Shown: positions 1 to 5,584 of the stretch, piece after piece
Layout of the letters: each line of letters starts with the position of its first letter
Position numbering within the stretch: position 1 is the first letter of the stretch
Source: CALEUX01 sp964521525
GTDB taxonomy: Bacteria > Bacteroidota > Bacteroidia > Bacteroidales > Marinilabiliaceae
Direction of reading: 5' to 3'
NCBI GenBank assembly: GCA_964521525.1
Contig: CAZFTD010000078.1
Span: 1 to 15,067 of the forward strand
DNA length: 15,067 nt
The notes under the pieces: generated by a model
The model's database searches: none
Seen by the model: the letters and a program-made list of their open reading frames with translations, nothing else
Told to the model about the DNA's origin: nothing
Made by a program: the position numbers and the translations under genes

Positions 1-78
1 GTTGGTGTTTTACCCGTAAGCAAATTTTTAAGTAGCTGCCGGCTATTTTTTTTTTTTTTAGTGAATTTCAATTTTTAT
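1..78. other. Intergenic edge with 14-nt poly-T run
   Basis: This short stretch lies downstream of pyrG at the window edge. It contains an uninterrupted run of 14 T at 46-59 (poly-A on the strand pyrG is read from). No start codon or recognisable protein begins here on either strand. One leftward frame stays open to the edge from the stop at 75-77, but its lysine-rich peptide matches nothing I know. In many Bacteroidota yidC follows pyrG; I see no YidC-like start in these few bases. Confidence 0.5.
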
Positions 79-1704
79 TTACTTCGCCTGTCCAATGGAT
101 GCTTTTACAAATTCCATAAACAGTGGGTGTGGTTTCAGCACTGTACTGCTATATTCGGGGTGAAACTGAACACCAACGAACCATTTATGTTTTGGTATTT
201 CAATAATTTCAACCAGGTTGGTTTCCGGATTGCAGCCAGTGGCTTTCATACCTGCCGATTCAAATGCCTGCAGATACTCATTATTGAATTCATAGCGATG
301 TCGGTGTCGTTCTTTTACCAGCTCTGTCTGATAGGCTTTGTAAACAAATGAATCTTTTTTAACGCGACAGTCATAGGCTCCTAAACGCATGGTTCCGCCC
401 TTATCAGTAATGTTTTTCTGATCTTCCATCAGGTCAATAACCGGTTCGGGGGTGGTGTGGTCCATCTCTCTTGAATTGGCCTTGTCGAGTTTTAACACAT
501 CACGGGCAAATTCTATCACCGCACATTGCATGCCCAGACAAACACCAAAAAATGGAACATTTTTCTCGCGGGCATATCTTACTGCCAATAGTTTTCCTTC
601 AATACCGCGATGTCCAAAGCCTGGTGCAACCAGAATACCTTGTAAATCCATCAGTTTTTCGTTGATGTTTTCTTCGGTAATGGATTCACTTTGAATCAGC
701 CTGATATCGAGTTTGTGATCGTGATAGGTGGCTGCATGAATTAACGCTTCAATTATTGATTTATATGAATCGGTTAACTCTACGTATTTGCCTACCAGAC
801 CAATTTTTACAGTTTTTTTGGCGTTTTTTAGTTTGGATAAAAACGCTTTCCATTCCTTTAACTCTGGTTTTTGATTAACCGGTAAATGCAATTTTTCCAA
901 TACTATTTCGTCTAGTCCTTCTTCCTGCATTTTAACGGGAACTTCATAAATGCTTTTAACATCGATAGACTGAACAACTGCCTTACTATCAACATTACAG
1001 AATAGGGCTACTTTTTTACGGATTTCAGAATTCAGATCTTTTTCAGTTCGCAGTACTAAAATATCGGGCTGAACTCCAATTTCGAGTAATGCTTTTACCG
1101 AGTGCTGTGTGGGCTTGGTTTTTAGTTCACCACTGGCGGCCAGATAGGGCACCAGAGTTAGATGAATAACGATGGCCCTTGAGCCAAGTTCCCATTTCAA
1201 TTGCCTCACAGCTTCAATGTAAGGAAGCGATTCAATATCGCCCACTGTTCCGCCAATTTCGGTAATAACCACATCGAACCTGTGTTTACTGCCTAAAAGT
1301 TTGATGTTTCTTTTTATTTCATCGGTTATATGCGGAATAATCTGTACGGTTTTACCCAAATAGTCGCCTCGTCGTTCTTTATTAATTACGTTTTGATAAA
1401 TGCGACCGGTGGTAACATTGTTCGCCTGCGATGTTGGTACATTTAAAAAGCGCTCGTAATGCCCCAAATCAAGATCGGTTTCTGCTCCATCTTCGGTTAC
1501 ATAGCACTCCCCATGCTCATAGGGATTAAGCGTGCCCGGGTCAACATTCAGGTAAGGATCAAGCTTTTGAATGGTTACACGATAACCTCTTGATTGAAGC
1601 AGCTTGGCCAAAGAGGCTGAAATAATTCCTTTCCCAAGAGATGAGGTAACTCCTCCTGTAACAAAAACATAACGAGTATCTGGCACGGCATTCTGATTTT
1701 TCAT
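79..1704 (-). CDS. pyrG: CTP synthase
   Basis: Cytosolic CTP synthase makes CTP from UTP, ATP and glutamine, the last step of de novo pyrimidine nucleotide synthesis. The 541-residue length is normal for the family. The N-terminal amidoligase domain (about 1-270) opens with the VFVTGGVTSSLGKG nucleotide-binding segment (13-26) and carries the metal-binding TEIGGTVGDIES segment (148-159). A class I glutamine amidotransferase domain follows (about 300-535). It has the oxyanion segment GFGHRG (362-367), nucleophile Cys389 in GVCLGMQ, and His515 and Glu517 in QFHPEYSS, so the catalytic triad is intact. The start at 1704 is the only ATG before the conserved N-terminus and has no Shine-Dalgarno sequence. 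A TAnnTTTG promoter box lies about 170 bp upstream, implying a leader of roughly 160 nt with two inverted repeats. mgsA lies upstream in the same direction but across 231 bp with its own signals, so pyrG is probably transcribed alone. Identification is firm. Confidence 0.98.
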   Translation of the reverse strand: MKNQNAVPDTRYVFVTGGVTSSLGKGIISASLAKLLQSRGYRVTIQKLDPYLNVDPGTLNPYEHGECYVTEDGAETDLDLGHYERFLNVPTSQANNVTTGRIYQNVINKERRGDYLGKTVQIIPHITDEIKRNIKLLGSKHRFDVVITEIGGTVGDIESLPYIEAVRQLKWELGSRAIVIHLTLVPYLAASGELKTKPTQHSVKALLEIGVQPDILVLRTEKDLNSEIRKKVALFCNVDSKAVVQSIDVKSIYEVPVKMQEEGLDEIVLEKLHLPVNQKPELKEWKAFLSKLKNAKKTVKIGLVGKYVELTDSYKSIIEALIHAATYHDHKLDIRLIQSESITEENINEKLMDLQGILVAPGFGHRGIEGKLLAVRYAREKNVPFFGVCLGMQCAVIEFARDVLKLDKANSREMDHTTPEPVIDLMEDQKNITDKGGTMRLGAYDCRVKKDSFVYKAYQTELVKERHRHRYEFNNEYLQAFESAGMKATGCNPETNLVEIIEIPKHKWFVGVQFHPEYSSTVLKPHPLFMEFVKASIGQAK

Positions 1705-1744
1705 CCGTAAATAATTTTAACAATTAGGTCAGATTGAACTCGCC

Positions 1745-1780
1745 AGATAGTTATCTCCCTGTATGAGAAATAATTCTCAT
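1745..1780 (-). repeat. Two inverted repeats in pyrG leader
   Basis: Two small palindromes sit side by side between the predicted pyrG promoter and its start codon. At 1763-1780 there is a perfect 7-bp stem, ATGAGAA/TTCTCAT, around a 4-nt loop ATAA. At 1745-1756 AGATA and TATCT flank two bases. Neither is followed by a U-run in the pyrG direction, so they are not intrinsic terminators. They could be RNA hairpins in the leader or protein-binding sites; their role is unknown. Confidence 0.4.
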
Positions 1781-1856
1781 GGCTCGTTTCATTTCTCGAC
1801 TAGTTGGAGGAATTAAGCTCAAAATATTATTGATGAGCCTGTTCCATAATTATTTT

Positions 1857-1882
1857 AAAAAAAACTAAGCTACAAAGGTAGC
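1857..1882 (-). terminator. Possible intrinsic terminator after mgsA
   Basis: Read leftward, GCTAC (1882-1878), loop CTTT and GTAGC (1873-1869) form a perfect 5-bp hairpin. TTAG and then eight T (1864-1857) follow. The site lies 54 bp or more beyond the mgsA stop. The stem is short and the T-run starts four bases after it, so this is a weak terminator at best. The same bases contain the TACCTTTG box proposed as the pyrG -7 element, and I cannot tell which role is real, or whether both are. Confidence 0.35.
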
Positions 1883-1905
1883 AAAATCTAACCTAATATC
1901 GGAAA
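1873..1905 (-). promoter_or_regulatory. Putative Bacteroidota promoter for pyrG
   Basis: On the leftward strand TACCTTTG (1880-1873) matches the TAnnTTTG -7 consensus of Bacteroidota exactly. TTTC (1905-1902) lies about 21 nt upstream, one base off the TTTG -33 element. Transcription would start near 1866, giving pyrG a leader of about 160 nt. The -7 box is a good match; the assignment is inference from consensus. Confidence 0.5.
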
Positions 1906-1935
1906 TAGAATGAACAGTGATTATATAGTTTTTTT

Positions 1936-2421
1936 TTAAAGCTCAACATCTCGTTTTATATAGGTCGAGTAATCCTTTAAGATGGGCGAGTATTCCTGAT
2001 GGAATAATTTTGAGGATATAATAAAATCGGCCGTGCTGCGATTTAAGGCTGTTGGAATATTGTAAACGGTTGAAATACGCAATAATGCTTTTACGTCAAC
2101 ATCGTGTGGTTGTGCCTGCATAGGATCCCAAAAAAATATCAGCATATCAATTTTTCCTTCGCTGATTAAGGCTCCCAATTGCTGATCGCCACCCAGCGGG
2201 CCAGATTTCAGACAGGAGATCTCAGGTGGAATAACATCATTTTCAATAGCTTTAGCGTTAATAGCTTCGGTAACCAATTTGCCGGTAGTGCCTGTGCAAA
2301 TCAGGCTATGATGGGCCAACTCCTGCCAGTTCCATGATACCCATTCAATCATGTCTTTTTTACGGTTATCGTGTGCTACCAAAGCAATTGTTTTTTTCTT
2401 TTTAAGAATTTTCGCATTCAT
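1936..2421 (-). CDS. mgsA: Methylglyoxal synthase
   Basis: This cytosolic lyase converts dihydroxyacetone phosphate to methylglyoxal and phosphate, opening the methylglyoxal bypass of lower glycolysis. At 161 residues it is slightly longer than the 152-residue E. coli enzyme because of a lysine-rich N-terminus. Family signatures are all present: ALVAHDNRK (13-21), TGTTG (43-47), SGPLGGDQQLGA (73-84), IFFWDPMQAQPHDVDVKALLR (from 95) and NIPTALNRSTADFI. By alignment from memory with E. coli MgsA, His17, Asp79, His106 and Asp109 correspond to His19, Asp71, His98 and Asp101, so the active site looks complete. The gene sits between pyrG and a DUF349 gene, all leftward, separated by 231 and 280 bp. 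A strong terminator upstream (2500-2533) suggests it is not co-transcribed with the DUF349 gene. No convincing promoter of its own is visible apart from a TAnnTTTG box inside that terminator. Confidence 0.97.
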   Translation of the reverse strand: MNAKILKKKKTIALVAHDNRKKDMIEWVSWNWQELAHHSLICTGTTGKLVTEAINAKAIENDVIPPEISCLKSGPLGGDQQLGALISEGKIDMLIFFWDPMQAQPHDVDVKALLRISTVYNIPTALNRSTADFIISSKLFHQEYSPILKDYSTYIKRDVEL

Positions 2422-2499
2422 ATTTTAAGAGCATAAATATTTATAAAACAGAATTTTAAAAGTGGTATTGTAATATGTTTTAGTTCATACTAAATCAAT

Positions 2500-2533
2500 A
2501 AAAAAAGGAGCTCCAAAAGTATTTGGTGGCTCC
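2500..2533 (-). terminator. Intrinsic terminator downstream of DUF349 gene
   Basis: Read leftward, GGAGC (2533-2529) pairs with GCTCC (2511-2507), and CCAAA with TTTGG, around a 4-nt loop. A small 2x1 internal loop interrupts the stem, and seven T follow directly (2506-2500). This is a good Rho-independent terminator for the DUF349 transcript, about 170 nt past its stop codon. It contains TACTTTTG (2521-2514), a perfect TAnnTTTG match, but without a -33 element at the right distance. Confidence 0.75.
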
Positions 2534-2600
2534 CTGTATTTCGTTTAATTATATCAGCATTAATGTTAGTGTTTTGTTTATCATGCTATTGTGTGAGGGG

Positions 2601-2677
2601 CTAACTGTTAGTTCTTAGTTTTTAGCTCCTAGCTGTTAGCAACTTAAAACACTGAACTCTCAACAATAAACTCTATA
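2601..2677. repeat. Degenerate heptanucleotide array A
   Basis: Eleven consecutive 7-bp units run without a phase break. The first six (2601-2642) follow a YTAGYTB pattern, for example TTAGTTC, TTAGTTT, TTAGCTC. The next five (2643-2677) follow a looser CWCTVAA pattern, for example CACTGAA, CTCTCAA, CAATAAA. The 11-mers at 2601-2611 and 2629-2639 differ by one base and lie exactly four units apart. The array begins about 24 bp beyond the DUF349 stop codon and lies before its terminator, so it would be transcribed as part of that 3' UTR. There is no ORF. Its function is unknown. Confidence 0.7.
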
Positions 2678-2701
2678 CTCATTCAGCCTGCCCAACTATT
2701 C

Positions 2702-4618
2702 TTAAAGCATTTCTTCAATTAAATCAAGTTTTTTATTTAAAAGCTTAATGTTTCGTTTGCCACTTTCAATTTTATGAGTGAAATCACGCACCAGCGCATC
2801 AGAGTTTTTCGATTTGGCAAAAAATCCAATATTATTTTCCCAAACTACGATGTCGCCCTCTAATTGCTTTAATTTTAGGATAATCTTATTTCTTTCCTGA
2901 CCAATTTTTTCATTAAACTGATCGCTGTTTTTCCAGTTTTCGAGTTTGTTTCTGAACTTTTGAAGGTTTTTATTGACCTCGTCCAGGTTCAGCTTGTCAA
3001 ACTGATGGTTTATCAGGTTGCGGAACTCCTGGTTAATTCTTTCTTTTTCCTTAATTGGTACAAACCCTATTTCGGCCCATCTGCGCTGAATATCCTGCAA
3101 AATATTAAAGCAATCTTCACTATCGTCTTTTGGTTCAAAGGTCCTTAACTCTTCAAGAATGGCCTCTTTAAGTTTAAGATTGTTTTCCTGCTCCACGTCT
3201 ATGTGGCTAAAGAATTGCGATTTACGCTCAAAGAAATAATCGCATGCTTCGCGGAAACGTTTCCAGATTATATCTGACTGCTTACGTGGCACCGGACCAA
3301 TTTCTTTCCATTTCTTCTGAATTCTGATAAATTCATCTGTGGTTTTCTTCCAGTCGTTACTCTCTTTCATAGCTTCAGCCTGAATGCAGAGTTCGGTTTT
3401 CAACTGCAGATTGTTGAGTTGGTCTTCTTTATAGTTTTTAAAGTAATCGCGTTTATGATTAAAAAAATCATCACAAGCTTTGCGAAAACGGTCGTAAACT
3501 AAATTGTTTTCTTTTTTGGGCGCGAAACCTATGGTTTTCCAAATCTGCTGCAAATCAATTAACTGTTTGCTTTTTTCTTCCCATTCTTTGGGGGTTGTAA
3601 TATTGCCGGTTAGTAAAGCCTCGGCTTTTTCGCAAAGCTCAGTTTTGGCCTCCAGATTTTTCTTAAGCTGGTTTTTTAAGGAATCAAAATGCTCTTGTTG
3701 CCGCTGGTTAATTTTTGCTGTAGCAGCTTTAAAACGCTCCCAAATCTCCTCTTTCTTTTCGCGCGGAACCGGGCCAATTTCGCGCCATTGGTCGTGGTAT
3801 TTCTGTAATGTTTTAAAAGCCTTTACCACTGATGGTTCCATAATAAGTGCTTCGGCTTTCTCGCACAAAGCAACTTTGGCTTCGAAATTTTTCTTTAGGT
3901 CAAGATCGCGAAGCTCATTGTTAATTTTAATATAGTTGTAGAAATTTTCTACATGCAGGTGAAACGTTTCCCAAAGGTCGTGAATTTTATTCTGAGGAAC
4001 TGGGCCTATTTCACGCCAGCGTTGTTGAAGTGTTCTGAATTCCTGAAAAGTATCGTTAAGCGATTCCTGACGATTTAGCAAATCTTTAATGCCTTCAATG
4101 ACTTCATATTTGGCCTGAAGGTTTTTCTCTTTTTCGTTTTCGAGCGTTTGCCTTATCTCGTCTTTTTTCTGCTTGAACTCGTATAAAAGTGCTGCAAACT
4201 CCTTGTTTAACTGGTCAATGGGGGGCGAATAATTTTCCTCCGGTTCACCCGACTCGATGAATTTCCGGTGTATTTCTTCTTCCATCTCTTTGGTAGCACT
4301 TTCAAACTGTTCGCGTATGGCCTCAAGATGATCTTTTACATCGGGGAAGGAATGGTGTCGTAACAGGTCTTTAAATTTTTCAAACAGTTTTTCACGACTT
4401 AAGCCATGAAGATTCTCAATTTCCATTCTGATATCGGTGGAAATAGAATCCTGATTTTTTTCGGATTGTTCCTGTTGAATTTGCTCTTCAGCCTTTGAAT
4501 CAGATTCCGTTTCTGTTTGCTCAGCAGAAAAGTTAAGGGATTTTTCGGTTTCCGGCTCCGAATTCAAATTCATCCCTTCAAGGGAAGATTTGTTTAGTTC
4601 ATTTGCTTCCATCACCAT
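2702..4618 (-). CDS. DUF349 multi-repeat coiled-coil protein
   Basis: This 638-residue, highly charged protein of unknown function carries five DUF349 repeats. They are recognised by the W-x-x-I-G-[PF]-[VA]-P core with tryptophans at 201, 278, 360, 437 and 514. Each core is followed by a helix with a pattern like W-x-R-F-R-x-A-C-D-x-F-F. Between the cores recur segments like LCEKAEAL. The first 65 residues are low-complexity, rich in Glu, Gln and Ser, and probably disordered. The C-terminal 100 residues look like coiled coil. There is no signal peptide or membrane segment, so it should be cytoplasmic. Large DUF349 proteins of this kind are common in Bacteroidota, and I know of no established biochemical role. 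The start may be 4618 or the ATG two codons later. It has its own promoter candidate (4701-4729), divergent from trmD, and ends before array A and the terminator at 2500-2533. Confidence 0.9.
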   Translation of the reverse strand: MVMEANELNKSSLEGMNLNSEPETEKSLNFSAEQTETESDSKAEEQIQQEQSEKNQDSISTDIRMEIENLHGLSREKLFEKFKDLLRHHSFPDVKDHLEAIREQFESATKEMEEEIHRKFIESGEPEENYSPPIDQLNKEFAALLYEFKQKKDEIRQTLENEKEKNLQAKYEVIEGIKDLLNRQESLNDTFQEFRTLQQRWREIGPVPQNKIHDLWETFHLHVENFYNYIKINNELRDLDLKKNFEAKVALCEKAEALIMEPSVVKAFKTLQKYHDQWREIGPVPREKKEEIWERFKAATAKINQRQQEHFDSLKNQLKKNLEAKTELCEKAEALLTGNITTPKEWEEKSKQLIDLQQIWKTIGFAPKKENNLVYDRFRKACDDFFNHKRDYFKNYKEDQLNNLQLKTELCIQAEAMKESNDWKKTTDEFIRIQKKWKEIGPVPRKQSDIIWKRFREACDYFFERKSQFFSHIDVEQENNLKLKEAILEELRTFEPKDDSEDCFNILQDIQRRWAEIGFVPIKEKERINQEFRNLINHQFDKLNLDEVNKNLQKFRNKLENWKNSDQFNEKIGQERNKIILKLKQLEGDIVVWENNIGFFAKSKNSDALVRDFTHKIESGKRNIKLLNKKLDLIEEML

Positions 4619-4639
4619 AGGTGTTTCGGGGTGCTACAT

Positions 4640-4657
4640 ATAGCTAAATTAAGCTAT
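4640..4657. promoter_or_regulatory. Imperfect 18-bp palindrome in DUF349 leader
   Basis: ATAGCT and AGCTAT flank AAATTA, and 16 of 18 bases are symmetric. It lies between the predicted DUF349 promoter and start codon in the divergent region with trmD. It has the shape of a repressor site or a short leader hairpin. No further support is visible. Confidence 0.25.
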
Positions 4658-4700
4658 CTCAAAAAATAATCTACGAATATATTACATTACCTCCAATGCT

Positions 4701-4729
4701 CAAAAATATTTTGTTTAAAAAATAGCAAA
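4701..4729 (-). promoter_or_regulatory. Putative Bacteroidota promoter for DUF349 gene
   Basis: Leftward, TTTG (4729-4726), a 17-nt spacer and TATTTTTG (4708-4701) match the -33 TTTG and -7 TAnnTTTG consensus exactly, with a slightly short spacer. The predicted start near 4694 gives a leader of about 75 nt before the ATG at 4618. Confidence 0.55.
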
Positions 4730-4753
4730 TTCTACATTTAGCGGGTTGTTTGT

Positions 4754-4761
4754 TATCTTTG
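4754..4761 (+). promoter_or_regulatory. Putative -7 box of trmD promoter
   Basis: TATCTTTG matches the TAnnTTTG box exactly and lies 23 bp before the trmD ATG, giving a leader of about 15-20 nt. No good TTTG lies at the usual -33 distance. The short leader and lack of a Shine-Dalgarno sequence fit Bacteroidota practice. Confidence 0.55.
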
Positions 4762-4784
4762 TGATCAATTTTTATTGTTAATTT

Positions 4785-5468
4785 ATGCGAATCGATATAT
4801 TAACGCTGTTTCCTGAAATGTTTCAGGGGCCTTTTAGTGAATCTATTATTAAACGTGCCAGGGAACAGGGTTCAGTTGAAATTTTTTTGCACGATATCCG
4901 CGATTATTCTGAGGATAAACATAAACGGGTTGACGATTACCCTTTTGGCGGTGGTGCCGGCATGGTGATGCAGATTGGTCCCATTGCCAGTGTGATTGAT
5001 AAGCTAAAATCGGAGCGTGATTACGATGAGGTAATTTATATGACTCCTGATGGTTATCGTTTTAACCAAAAAATTGCCAATTCTTTATCGATTAAAACCA
5101 ATTTGATTCTGTTGTGCGGCCATTATAAGGGGGTTGACCAACGTGTACGCGATCATTATATAACATCCGAAATATCCATTGGCGATTATGTTTTAACCGG
5201 AGGCGAACTGGCTGCTGCTGTGGTGGTTGATGCAGTGGTGCGGTTAATACCAGGGGTCATTTCTGATGAAACTTCTGCTTTATCTGATTCGTTTCAGGAT
5301 AATTTACTGGCACCTCCGGTTTATACCCGACCTGCAGATTTTAACGGCTGGAAGGTTCCTGATGTGCTGCTGTCGGGACACCAAAAAGCCATCGATACAT
5401 GGCGGGAGGAACAATCTCTGCTTCGCACACGAAAACTAAGGCCTGATTTGCTTGAGGGGGAGGAATAG
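4785..5468 (+). CDS. trmD: tRNA (guanine-N1)-methyltransferase TrmD
   Basis: TrmD transfers a methyl group from S-adenosylmethionine to N1 of G37 in tRNAs that have G36, preventing +1 frameshifting. It is cytosolic and dimeric. The 227-residue length fits the family. The N-terminal MRIDILTLFPEMF is typical. The SPOUT trefoil-knot segments are clear: YMTPDG (85-90), LCGHYKGVDQR (110-120) and SIGDYVLTGGELAA (131-144). Arg153 and Asp168 match the E. coli catalytic Arg154 and Asp169 by motif position (VVRLIPG and SDSFQDNLL...YTRP). The C-terminal helical domain ends soon after TWREEQSLLRTRKLRPDLL. Unlike the rpsP-rimM-trmD-rplS operon of Proteobacteria, trmD is alone here, divergent from the DUF349 gene and convergent with the nuclease gene. 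No ordinary hairpin terminator follows; array B begins 11 bp after the stop. Confidence 0.98.
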   Translation: MRIDILTLFPEMFQGPFSESIIKRAREQGSVEIFLHDIRDYSEDKHKRVDDYPFGGGAGMVMQIGPIASVIDKLKSERDYDEVIYMTPDGYRFNQKIANSLSIKTNLILLCGHYKGVDQRVRDHYITSEISIGDYVLTGGELAAAVVVDAVVRLIPGVISDETSALSDSFQDNLLAPPVYTRPADFNGWKVPDVLLSGHQKAIDTWREEQSLLRTRKLRPDLLEGEE

Positions 5469-5479
5469 ACAATTTTGCA

Positions 5480-5584
5480 GAAGACCGAAGACCGGAGATG
5501 GGAGACCGATAACCGAAGAACGGAAACCGGAATCCGAAAACAGGAAGCAAACCCTACGCTCTACTCCCTATGCCCTCCGCCCTA
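5480..5584. repeat. Degenerate heptanucleotide array B
   Basis: Fifteen consecutive 7-bp units run with no phase break. Ten purine-rich units of consensus GRARACC (5480-5549) include GAAGACC twice, GGAGACC and GGAAACC. Five units of consensus YGCCCTA (5550-5584) include CTCCCTA and CGCCCTA. The array fills the whole gap between convergent trmD and the nuclease gene. Its last unit contains the nuclease stop codon (CTA at 5582-5584, read TAG leftward). It is more GC-rich than neighbouring intergenic DNA. A short leftward reading frame across it only reflects the repeat. Its function is unknown. Confidence 0.8.

Noticed and set aside
61..351. Rightward 96-residue reading frame at the left edge
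   Set aside because: It lies almost entirely antisense to the conserved C-terminus of pyrG and resembles no known protein.
2601..2677. CRISPR-like array
   Set aside because: Units are 7 bp with no spacers and no cas genes are nearby.
5341..5550. Leftward 69-residue reading frame over the trmD 3' end
   Set aside because: Its repetitive Phe/Arg/Gly/Ser sequence is simply the translation of heptad array B plus antisense trmD.
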